Shown: positions 34,895-42,647 of the stretch, piece by piece
Layout: each line of letters starts with the position of its first letter
Numbering within the stretch: the stretch's first letter is position 1
Origin: DASQZK01 sp963809925
GTDB lineage: Bacteria > Bacteroidota > Bacteroidia > Bacteroidales > GCA-2748055
Length of the DNA: 64,000 nucleotides
Direction of reading: 5' to 3'
Assembly (NCBI GenBank): GCA_963809925.1
Contig: CAWELH010000005.1
Coordinates: 1 to 64,000, forward strand
Made by a program: the position numbers and the translations under genes
Notes under the pieces: generated by a model
The model's database searches: none
What the model was told of the DNA's origin: nothing
Seen by the model: the letters and a program-made list of their open reading frames with translations, nothing else

Positions 34895-35424
34895 GATTTG
34901 CAATGGCAATTGACACAAAAAAATGTGTCGGATGTAGCGATTGTGTGGTAGCCTGTCAGACAGAGAATAATGTTCCCCACGGGTATTGTCGCGATTGGGT
35001 CGTGGAAAGTGTGGCCGGAACCTATCCCAATCTGGATCTTGAATTCAGATCGGAACGATGCAACCATTGTGAAAATGCGCCCTGTGTACGTTGCTGCCCA
35101 ACAGGTGCCAGTCACATTGTTGAAGGAGGCGCTGTATTAGTTACCCATAACAAATGTATCGGCTGTGGCGCCTGTATACAATCCTGTCCCTATGATGCCC
35201 GTTACCCGCACCCTGATGGGTATGTTGATAAATGTACTTTCTGTATGCATCGTGTTGTAAAAGGACAAAATCCGGCATGTGTTGATGTTTGTCCGACGCA
35301 CTGTCTTTATTTTGGCGATCTGGATGATCCGAACAGTGACGTTTCAATGGCTCTGAAAGACCGCAAATGGAAGGTACTGGCACCGGAAGCAGGTACTAAA
35401 CCTCAGTTATATTTTCTGACCTAA
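34891..35424 (+). CDS. psrB: Four-cluster ferredoxin subunit, PsrB-like
   Basis: The protein has 177 residues with the usual four [4Fe-4S] Cys groups: CVGCSDCVVAC, CNHCENAPCVRCCP, CIGCGACIQSCP and CTFCMHRV...CVDVCP. It relays electrons between the membrane subunit and the molybdoenzyme. The start overlaps the psrA stop (ATGA). There is no own signal, so it is probably co-exported with the Tat-targeted catalytic subunit. Length and spacing are standard for DmsB/PsrB proteins. Confidence 0.94.
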   Translation: MRFAMAIDTKKCVGCSDCVVACQTENNVPHGYCRDWVVESVAGTYPNLDLEFRSERCNHCENAPCVRCCPTGASHIVEGGAVLVTHNKCIGCGACIQSCPYDARYPHPDGYVDKCTFCMHRVVKGQNPACVDVCPTHCLYFGDLDDPNSDVSMALKDRKWKVLAPEAGTKPQLYFLT

Positions 35425-35444
35425 AATGCTAAAAAAAGTATACG

Positions 35445-36386
35445 ATGAACGAAGAATTATTTGTAAGCGGACGCAATATTCCCAATATTGATCCCTTCCT
35501 GAATATTTGGCACTGGCAGATCCCTTTGTACTTATTCCTTGGCGGACTTGCTGCCGGGATCCTGTTTTTTGCGGGATACTTTGTAGTCAGGGGAAAAGAA
35601 CAAAAGATGCAGGCAACGGTGAAATGGGCACCGATCCTCGCACCAGTGGTTCTCATTCTCGGACTTGCGGCCCTGTTCTGGGATTTAAAACATAAACTCT
35701 ATTTCTGGCAACTCTATACCACGATTCGCCTGGAATCTCCTATGGATTGGGGGGCCTGGACGTTGCTGGCCATCACTCCGATATCACTGATCTGGGTCGG
35801 CAGTTATATGAAGGAGATATTTCCCTCATGGGACTGGAAATTTAAGTTTATAGACCGTTTTGAAGCATGGGTAATCAAAAACCGGATTTCGTTGGCCTGG
35901 ATCATGATGATCTATGCCATCATCCTCGGAATTTACACAGGAATTCTGTTATCGGCATTTAATGCACGTCCCCTTTGGAATACATCTATTCTCGGACCTT
36001 TATTCCTTGTTTCCGGTTTTTCCACAGGCCTGGCTACCACCATTTGGATAAGTAAAGATGCAGAAGAACGAAAGGTATTGAGTCGAATTGACCTTGCCTT
36101 TATTGTGATTGAACTCTTTCTGATTGTTCACTTATTTATGGGATTTTTGGCCGGATCGGAAACTGCTATCGAAGCTGCAAAATTGTTTCTCGGCGGTTCG
36201 TTTACCGTTAGTTTCTGGGTATTTGTTGTTTTGCTGGGGCTGATTTTCCCAGCTATACTGGAAACCCTTGAATTGTGGGGATTTCATGTTCCCAAATGGA
36301 TGCCATCTGTTTTGATCCTGTTTGGAGGATTGATGTTCCGTTTTGTCATTGTTGAAGCAGGACAGATCACCCGTTATTTATATTAA
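35445..36386 (+). CDS. psrC: NrfD/PsrC-like membrane subunit
   Basis: The protein has 313 residues and eight predicted membrane helices. Typical features are WHWQIPLYLFLGGLAAGILFFAGYF near the start, WDLKHKLYFWQLYTTIRLESPMDWGAW in the first loop and YTGILLSAFNARPLWNTSILGPLFLVSGFSTGLA. The family (DUF/NrfD) binds menaquinone and couples quinol oxidation to the periplasmic subunits. It follows psrB by 20 bases and completes the PsrABC complex. The C-terminal VIVEAGQITRYLY is close to that of NrfD/PsrC proteins. Confidence 0.92.
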   Translation: MNEELFVSGRNIPNIDPFLNIWHWQIPLYLFLGGLAAGILFFAGYFVVRGKEQKMQATVKWAPILAPVVLILGLAALFWDLKHKLYFWQLYTTIRLESPMDWGAWTLLAITPISLIWVGSYMKEIFPSWDWKFKFIDRFEAWVIKNRISLAWIMMIYAIILGIYTGILLSAFNARPLWNTSILGPLFLVSGFSTGLATTIWISKDAEERKVLSRIDLAFIVIELFLIVHLFMGFLAGSETAIEAAKLFLGGSFTVSFWVFVVLLGLIFPAILETLELWGFHVPKWMPSVLILFGGLMFRFVIVEAGQITRYLY

Positions 36387-36406
36387 ACTCCTAAAATGCT
36401 GAAGAC

Positions 36407-36937
36407 ATGAATAAATCAATGAATAACGAACCAAAATATATCAATCCCTATCTGGGTGGTGTATTATTAGGTCTTCTGGTTCTTCTTACAGTCTTTGTCA
36501 CAGGTCGCGGACTTGGAGCCAGCGGAGCGATCAAAAGCACAGTTGTTACAACCGCCGAGGCAATTACTCCGGAGAAGGCCAAAGAAAATGCATACACAAG
36601 TCAGTTTATCAGTGACGACCATACGCCCTTGTACACTTGGCTTGTATTTGAATCTCTCGGGATTTTCATTGGCGGACTGCTTTCAGGAATCATTTTTGGA
36701 AGAGTAAAAAAATTCCATGTTGAGCATAACCCAAAAATCACCAGTAGAAGGAGGCTAATCTTTGCACTCATTGGCGGCGCATTATTTGGATTAGGCAGTC
36801 AGTTCGGAAGAGGATGTACCAGCGGTGCAGCCCTCAGCGGCTCAGCAACCTTCGCATTTGGAGGTGTGATCGTCATGTTTGCCATTTTCGGAACCGGCTA
36901 TGTCGTGGCCTATTTCTTCAGAAAATTATGGATTTAA
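36407..36937 (+). CDS. YeeE/YedE (TsuA-like) sulfur-compound transporter, first half
   Basis: The protein has 176 residues and about four to five helices. It carries the conserved Cys signature FGLGSQFGRGCTSGAALSG. YeeE/TsuA proteins take up thiosulfate or related sulfur species through a Cys relay. Here the gene is split, with the second half at 37081-37683. It follows psrC by 20 bases. A periplasmic loop (TTAEAITPEKAKENAYTSQF) lies after the first helix. Confidence 0.85.
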   Translation: MNKSMNNEPKYINPYLGGVLLGLLVLLTVFVTGRGLGASGAIKSTVVTTAEAITPEKAKENAYTSQFISDDHTPLYTWLVFESLGIFIGGLLSGIIFGRVKKFHVEHNPKITSRRRLIFALIGGALFGLGSQFGRGCTSGAALSGSATFAFGGVIVMFAIFGTGYVVAYFFRKLWI

Positions 36938-37080
36938 ATTTACGATCAATTCATGTACCTATGTTCTGAAATAAGATAATCAGGGAGAAAAGTGAAAGTT
37001 ACCAACAAGGGTTTCGGAAGTAAAAAGGTAAACATGAAATTAACGTTGAATTAGAACTAAAAATTTAAAAGAAAACAGTT

Positions 37081-37683
37081 ATGGGACCTTTAATTCCTAA
37101 TGGCATAATCAGTGGCGACTGGGATTTCGTAATCGCCATTCTTCTCGGAATCATTTTTGGATTTATTCTCGAAGCCTCGGGGTTTTCATCATCCAGAAAT
37201 ATTGTCGGCGTATTTTATGGCTACAACTTTGTTGTTTTACGTGTATTTTTCACGGCGGTCATCGTTGCAATGGTTGGATTGTTGTATTTCGATTATTTCG
37301 GATGGATCGACCTCGCCAAAATATTCATTCTTCCAACCTATGTTACACCGATGATCACAGGTGGCGTAATAATGGGCGTCGGATTTATTATGGGGGGCTT
37401 TTGTCCGGGAACAAGTTTTACAGCCATCGCCATCGGTAAATTGGACGGACTTGTATTTACGGTAGGACTGTATTTGGGGATTGCCGGTTTCACGTTGGTC
37501 TATCCATATATTGCAGACTTTTATAACAGCGGATATCTGGGACATATTACATTAACTGAACTTACCGGAATCCCGGCTCATTGGTTTGCCATGGCTTTTA
37601 CATTTGTGGCACTGGCCGCGTTTTGGGGAACCATGCTTATTGAAAAACGCGTTAGAAAAAATATAACTGACTACAAATTCTAA
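37081..37683 (+). CDS. YeeE/YedE sulfur-compound transporter, second half
   Basis: The protein has 200 residues and about six helices. Key segments are GFILEASGFSSSRNIVGVFYGYNFVVLRVFFTAVIVAM and the Cys motif GVGFIMGGFCPGTSFTAIAIGKLDGL. Together with the previous gene it gives the two Cys-containing halves of a full YeeE-type channel. It is separated from that gene by 143 bases without a gene and is followed after 4 bases by a rhodanese-like gene, suggesting a sulfur relay from import to acceptor. Confidence 0.87.
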   Translation: MGPLIPNGIISGDWDFVIAILLGIIFGFILEASGFSSSRNIVGVFYGYNFVVLRVFFTAVIVAMVGLLYFDYFGWIDLAKIFILPTYVTPMITGGVIMGVGFIMGGFCPGTSFTAIAIGKLDGLVFTVGLYLGIAGFTLVYPYIADFYNSGYLGHITLTELTGIPAHWFAMAFTFVALAAFWGTMLIEKRVRKNITDYKF

Positions 37684-37687
37684 TCAG

Positions 37688-38299
37688 ATGAACAGAAATT
37701 ATATTTTTCTTACCCTAATAATGCTACTGTTGGCTTTTGGCACGTTGATCCTAAAAAAGACCAGGGAACCTAAACAGATTGAACCCCAACAACTGTTGAG
37801 AGAACTCATCCAGCCAACAAGATATGTTTCCACCGATCAGGTGGCTAAATTCATCATTCAAAACGATCCTTCACTGGAACTCATCGATGTGAGAGGTGAG
37901 GATGAGTTCAGTAATTATTCGCTTCCGAATGCCATAAATATCCCGCTGGATAGTCTTATGAATAAGCAGAATCTCTTGTACTTCGGTATTCCAGGAACAA
38001 AAGTGGTTTTTATTGCAAACGATGATATAGCCTCCGACCAGGCCTGGGTTTTGACCAAGCGTCTTGGTTTCAATGGTACGTATGTCATGAAAGGCGGCCT
38101 GAACCGGTGGATGGAAACCATCATCGATCCAAAGGAACCCGGCGAAACTGACCCTGCCACAGCTTTCGAAACTTATTCATTCCGCAAAGGCGCACAAATG
38201 TTTTTCACAGGTGCTAATTCCGAAAATGTTGAGACCTCAAAAATCAAAGTACAGGTTTCACGAAGAGAAAAAACTAACGTTGTTGCAGGAGGTTGCTGA
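37688..38299 (+). CDS. Membrane-anchored rhodanese-like protein lacking the active Cys, with Gly-Gly-Cys tail
   Basis: The protein has 203 residues. One N-terminal helix (about 4-20) anchors the protein, and a rhodanese domain follows at about 50-150 (DQVAKFIIQNDPSLELIDVRGEDEFSNYSLPNAINIPL...GLNRWMETI). In active enzymes the loop after the fourth strand begins YCxxGxR; here it reads FIANDDIASDQ, so the sulfur-carrying Cys is absent. The protein ends in RREKTNVVAGGC, with Cys as the last residue. The next protein ends in the same way. I infer that the C-terminal thiol on a flexible tail carries sulfur in place of the loop Cys. Confidence 0.85.
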   Translation: MNRNYIFLTLIMLLLAFGTLILKKTREPKQIEPQQLLRELIQPTRYVSTDQVAKFIIQNDPSLELIDVRGEDEFSNYSLPNAINIPLDSLMNKQNLLYFGIPGTKVVFIANDDIASDQAWVLTKRLGFNGTYVMKGGLNRWMETIIDPKEPGETDPATAFETYSFRKGAQMFFTGANSENVETSKIKVQVSRREKTNVVAGGC

Positions 38300-38331
38300 T
38301 TAGTTAATTGTTAAAAATAAAATATCAGGCT

Positions 38332-38970
38332 ATGCATGTGCACGAATTAAATCCATGGAGAACAATAATTGCCCTTTCGGTTTTTGTAATTATTTTGCTG
38401 GTCGGCCTCCTAACTATGTCGAAACCATTGCTGACATATAAACTCGGCATAAATGAAAGTCTTGATGATTTGCATCAGAAAGATGCCTGTTTTTATCCCT
38501 GGGAACTGGATAATTTTCTGAATGATAAAATGCAAAATGTAGTTCTTTTTGATATACGGGATAATTTTGTTTTTGGGCAGGGTCACATTCCGGGGGCTGA
38601 AAATATTTCAGCAAACGATTTAACTCAGGAGGAAAGCATTAAAAGGCTTGAAGACCTCAACGATAAGAATATTACCGTGGTTTTGTACGGCAAAGACCGG
38701 TTGCAGGCGAACGGGCCATGGATGCTGTTCAGACAGGCAGGATTCAGTAATGTGAAAGTGTTAGAGGGCGGATACGATTATTACGTTCAACACAAAAATA
38801 ATCTGGCTGCAACCAAAACCAATCCAACTTTCGAAAACGGAATCCCGCGGTATGATTTTGCTGAAATGGCCGGGCCCAAAGAAGGAGCCGCAGCGAATAC
38901 AACAAAAGAAAGAAAACCGGTAGAAATCAGTCGGAGACAGAAAACAAATGTGGCTGCAGGAGGATGCTGA
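38332..38970 (+). CDS. Second membrane-anchored rhodanese-like protein with Gly-Gly-Cys tail
   Basis: A protein of 212 residues from ATG 38332 (MHVHELNPWRTIIALSVF; an upstream TTG at 38308 is less likely). The N-terminal helix is at about 10-30. The rhodanese fold (ELDNFLNDKMQNVVLFDIRDNFVFGQGHIPGAENI...VLEGGYDYY) has VVLYGKDRLQ where YCxxG is expected, so Cys is replaced by Gly. The C-terminal end RRQKTNVAAGGC matches that of the upstream protein almost residue for residue, while the domains differ. Probably a paralogous pair in the sulfur operon. Confidence 0.85.
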   Translation: MHVHELNPWRTIIALSVFVIILLVGLLTMSKPLLTYKLGINESLDDLHQKDACFYPWELDNFLNDKMQNVVLFDIRDNFVFGQGHIPGAENISANDLTQEESIKRLEDLNDKNITVVLYGKDRLQANGPWMLFRQAGFSNVKVLEGGYDYYVQHKNNLAATKTNPTFENGIPRYDFAEMAGPKEGAAANTTKERKPVEISRRQKTNVAAGGC

Positions 38971-39028
38971 ACTGAACCAGGATTGAAAAACCATCCTAAT
39001 CAACAGATTGCTAATCAATATTTAACTT

Positions 39029-39076
39029 CCCTCAAACTCAATTTCCGGTACAGGAAAAAGTTTTGAGGGATTTTTA
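39029..39076 (+). terminator. Putative terminator of the Psr/sulfur operon
   Basis: CCCTCAAACT (39029-39038) pairs with AGTTTTGAGGG (39059-39069), and TTCC-GGTACA-GGAA forms the top of the hairpin. TTTTT follows. It lies 59 bases after the last rhodanese-like gene. The rest of the gap to 39309 shows no gene. Confidence 0.65.
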
Positions 39077-39308
39077 AACCGGATCATGGCAGGTCAGTAA
39101 TTGACCTTTCCTCTATCATGCCGGGATAAATTTAGACCCGTACTTTCGCATCCTCGTAGTAAAAAATTTTCCACATTCCATCAACCAAAATAAAATTCAT
39201 TTGTTATCACTAACTCAGTGAGACATACTTCCTTATTCTCTGAGATGACGGGCAGCAATGCCCGGATACTTTTCCAAAAAGAAACCAAACTTCTCTATTT
39301 ATTTTACA

Positions 39309-40337
39309 ATGAAATTCCGATTAATAACAAAACTGGCTGTATTCCTGACTTTTACCGCATTTATATCCTGTTCCAAAGATGACAGCCCATCCACGACAGC
39401 GGATTATTCTGCTGCACTTACCGGGAGCTGGCGATTTGTTCAGGGCGGCGCAAACGAGAAATATTTGCTTTTTTATGAAAACCGGACCTTTTCACAGCTG
39501 AGTGCCGAACCTCAGGCAAACTTTCACAGTCGCGATGACGGCGTGGAGCTGGCAACAAAAGATCAGATAGTGCTGAGTTTTGCTTCCACATACGGCACAT
39601 CGGTCTACAATTATAGTATTTCCCATGACACGCTGAGTTTATCGGGGATTACCGACATTTACAAACTTGTTGAGACCAACATTGCACCTGACACCAGTGA
39701 ATGGATCAAAACTGTTCAGGCAACCTACACCATCTCTGCTCCGGTCAACAATCCGACGGATATTGCGTATGATGGCACCAATCTGTGGTATGGTAACTCA
39801 GGTTTATCATCCTATCTCTATAAGGTTAACCCGAATAATGGAAGTAAAGACAGCATCCTCTCAGGTTTACAAGTTCAGGGAATTGAATTTGACGGCACAA
39901 ATCTATGGGTAAACAACGATGGATTTAATACTTTAAGCTATATAGATATCACAACCGGAGTTGAAATCTCCAAATCTTCGATAATTGCCCCTTGGATTTA
40001 TAGTATTGCCCGTGATGACAACTTTCTATGGTGTTACAGCAATACTAACAGGACTTTATATAAATATAATACTTCCTTAAATACTATCACTACTTCAATC
40101 GAAATCAGCACCTCTTTACGGGGAATGACATTTAACAATGGCTTTCTTTATGTCACAGCGAACGGCGCATTACATAAATGCAGCTTTAATCCATTTACGA
40201 CGGAATTAAGTTTTACCTTACCAGGATATACTATCACCGGAGTTACGTATGATGGTGCATCCTATTGGGTTTCAGCATATAAAACAGTAAGCCAAAAAAA
40301 TGTATACAAAATTTTAAAACTTTCAGGAGTTGAATAG
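39309..40337 (+). CDS. Lipoprotein with lipocalin-like N-terminus and a repeat (propeller-like) domain
   Basis: A protein of 342 residues from ATG 39309 (MKFRLITKLAVFLTF). The lipobox FISCS places it in a membrane. Residues about 30-125 resemble a lipocalin-like or META-type beta domain (AALTGSWRFVQGGANEKYLLFYENRTFSQL). The rest shows several YDGTNLWYGN / FDGTNLWVNN / DDNFLWCYS repeats spaced ~40 residues, as in NHL- or Vgb-type beta-propellers. No catalytic residues are evident. It stands alone after the sulfur operon. Confidence 0.65.
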   Translation: MKFRLITKLAVFLTFTAFISCSKDDSPSTTADYSAALTGSWRFVQGGANEKYLLFYENRTFSQLSAEPQANFHSRDDGVELATKDQIVLSFASTYGTSVYNYSISHDTLSLSGITDIYKLVETNIAPDTSEWIKTVQATYTISAPVNNPTDIAYDGTNLWYGNSGLSSYLYKVNPNNGSKDSILSGLQVQGIEFDGTNLWVNNDGFNTLSYIDITTGVEISKSSIIAPWIYSIARDDNFLWCYSNTNRTLYKYNTSLNTITTSIEISTSLRGMTFNNGFLYVTANGALHKCSFNPFTTELSFTLPGYTITGVTYDGASYWVSAYKTVSQKNVYKILKLSGVE

Positions 40338-40430
40338 TCTGGTGAAAATTCCAGGAGGCTGAGAGTTATATTTGTTAAGGCTTTAAATATTTCCAATTCC
40401 AGCCAGATTTCAGGCGTTCATTTTGCTGAC

Positions 40431-42524
40431 TCATTCATTTCCTTCTTCAACCCTTATCATGACAGTCATTGATTTACCTTTGTCATTGCCATTTGGCAGT
40501 TTCAATGCTTCTCCATACAATAAACGATTTTTGTTTCTTACCTCAAGGGTCAGGGCCGGCAATTTTTGTGTCGGATCAGCCACAGAAAGCATCATGTTTC
40601 GCTGTTCACGGCTGTCAATCAAAAGAACACAACTATGATCTGATGATACGGTTATGCCGTTTTTCAGATAAACAGTCTGCGGCTGATGAAGAACGATGCC
40701 GTACAACTTCAGGTTCCTGTTGAACACCATTTGCAATTTTTCGTCATTTGCCATGATCTCTGTACCGGACGGATCATATTTTGCGAATGCTGACAGTGAG
40801 ATGCCGGGAACAAGAATATATGCAAACGACTGACCATCAGGCCTCAGGCCCTGGGATTTGGAAATTTCCACGATATTGTTGGTTTCATATGTTGCGGAGG
40901 GATAAGCACCAATGTCACTCCAGTCGCCCTCAACGGTCCGGCAGCTTATGTTCATTTCAGATGTATCGGGCAAAAAATACCCTGTATTTGCGTGCCATAT
41001 CCATTCACTGCTGACGGTTTCATTTGTATAGGGCTGCATTACACGAGCTCCCTTACCGGGCTCCTTCAGCCAAACTTTCGACTTTCTTCTTGTCTGGTTT
41101 AATGTTGTAAAGATCCGCGTTGAAGCCGTGCTTTTTATTCCTGCTGCCAGGCACACGATTTCGCTGTCAAACATGAACCATGATTTTTTGACCTGTGTGC
41201 TGTCGTGGTTCATGTCATAGACAGCAACGCCAAAGTTTCCGTCGGAAACAGCACCGACAAATTCTGTTGTGCCGTGCATTTTACCCCAGAGTGGAGGTGA
41301 AGGTGCTACTTCCCTGTCCGGGCAGGTAACTCCCGGGATCCTGCTCCAGTCCCAGGATGGGAAAATATTGAAATATTCGTCCCCGGCTGTCATGATCGTC
41401 GTAGCGCCATCAGTGAGATAGCCGCCCCGGCGGTTTTCATTGTTTCCGCTTTCCGTCAGGGATGTTCTTTCAGAATTCATATGAATGGAGAAGAAATAAT
41501 TTTTTCGCCGGTGTACGTGGTAGTCAGTCCACCAGAAGTGCTTGTCACCGGTCAATGTGACATTTTCCACTCCCATAAAAGTATTAGCCAGCGAGTTATA
41601 CACCTCACTTTCAGCTGTATCGACGGCGGCGGCCTGAAGAAGAAGTGCGGCCATGAAATGATAACCCCCCTGATTCTTTTTTCTGGCAATTTCCCGGCCC
41701 CAGGTCTGAAAATCCATATTGTCATACCGGAACATCAGCAAACTGCCCTGTAAAATAAAATTCCTCAGGATTTCGATTTGTTCTTCATTCAGTGCTATGT
41801 CAAGACCGCGGAACCGGTATGCCCATTTTATTACTGAGGTAAGGAAAGCCATGCCATAGCCGCCGGAATACAATTGCGCACCATGTTGTCTGAAACTATA
41901 GTCGGGCATGATCCCTTCCGTGGTATAAATTTGTATTCCGGACTTAATGGCTTCGGCGCCACTTTCCAGCATCTTCGGGTCATTGCTCAAACAGCCTTTC
42001 AACACCATTTGCTCAGAAAACCAGAGTTTATTCTGTCCCGTGTAATCACCAAAAGAACCGGCCAGTTCAGATATGATTTCATTCATAATGTCTTCCGGTA
42101 GTTTGTCACCAAGCATGATTGCCAGCGGACCAAGGCTTAATTGTTTTCCTATATCATTATACCACCAGTTTTGGCAGCGTGGATTTATATCATACCAGTA
42201 TCTTAATCCCAGGATGATTTTATGAAGTAAGGCTTCATTTTGCGGAATGGAGAGCCAATTCGATGAGTAAAGCTCAGTCATCCTTCTCAGGCGTCCGATA
42301 TGCTGGTCAGGTTCCCACCTTGCGACGCCGGTATCCGAATAGTTCAGATCGTCCCAACTGCCGTGAGAGTCTTGCTTCCGGATAATAGCCTGTATCCCGG
42401 CGGTATCTGCCGTAGCGATGTATTCCTGAAGGAGCCTTGACTTCAGTGTATCTATATCATTTGAGGACTTTGCAATCTGAAACAGACCAAAAAGTACTAC
42501 AGCGATGAGGCTTAATTTTTTCAT
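40431..42524 (-). CDS. Polysaccharide lyase family 8 (chondroitin/hyaluronan lyase-like)
   Basis: The protein has 697 residues. It has a signal peptide, then an alpha/alpha toroid with QNWWYNDIG and LSLGPLAIML. The catalytic segment is PDYSFRQHGAQLYSGGYG (His and Tyr), then WGREIARKK, where the family usually has RGRxISR. The C-terminal half (from about 330) is beta-rich: HVHRRKNYFFSIHMNSERTSLTESGNNENRRGGYLTDG and WSRIPGVTCP, typical of PL8. The family cleaves chondroitin, hyaluronan or xanthan by beta-elimination. The gene follows the GH36-like gene on the same strand (123 bases). The substrate is most likely a glycosaminoglycan or related acidic glycan. Confidence 0.9.
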   Translation of the reverse strand: MKKLSLIAVVLFGLFQIAKSSNDIDTLKSRLLQEYIATADTAGIQAIIRKQDSHGSWDDLNYSDTGVARWEPDQHIGRLRRMTELYSSNWLSIPQNEALLHKIILGLRYWYDINPRCQNWWYNDIGKQLSLGPLAIMLGDKLPEDIMNEIISELAGSFGDYTGQNKLWFSEQMVLKGCLSNDPKMLESGAEAIKSGIQIYTTEGIMPDYSFRQHGAQLYSGGYGMAFLTSVIKWAYRFRGLDIALNEEQIEILRNFILQGSLLMFRYDNMDFQTWGREIARKKNQGGYHFMAALLLQAAAVDTAESEVYNSLANTFMGVENVTLTGDKHFWWTDYHVHRRKNYFFSIHMNSERTSLTESGNNENRRGGYLTDGATTIMTAGDEYFNIFPSWDWSRIPGVTCPDREVAPSPPLWGKMHGTTEFVGAVSDGNFGVAVYDMNHDSTQVKKSWFMFDSEIVCLAAGIKSTASTRIFTTLNQTRRKSKVWLKEPGKGARVMQPYTNETVSSEWIWHANTGYFLPDTSEMNISCRTVEGDWSDIGAYPSATYETNNIVEISKSQGLRPDGQSFAYILVPGISLSAFAKYDPSGTEIMANDEKLQMVFNRNLKLYGIVLHQPQTVYLKNGITVSSDHSCVLLIDSREQRNMMLSVADPTQKLPALTLEVRNKNRLLYGEALKLPNGNDKGKSMTVMIRVEEGNE

Positions 42525-42647
42525 AATCTATACCTGTTCTTTTTGAAGAAATAAAGACGTAATTGAAACATGAAGATTTCCGGGGACGTATTTCGACGGA
42601 TCCGGTACTACTAATGCCATAACCTCATTCGGCTCTGACGGGCAAAT

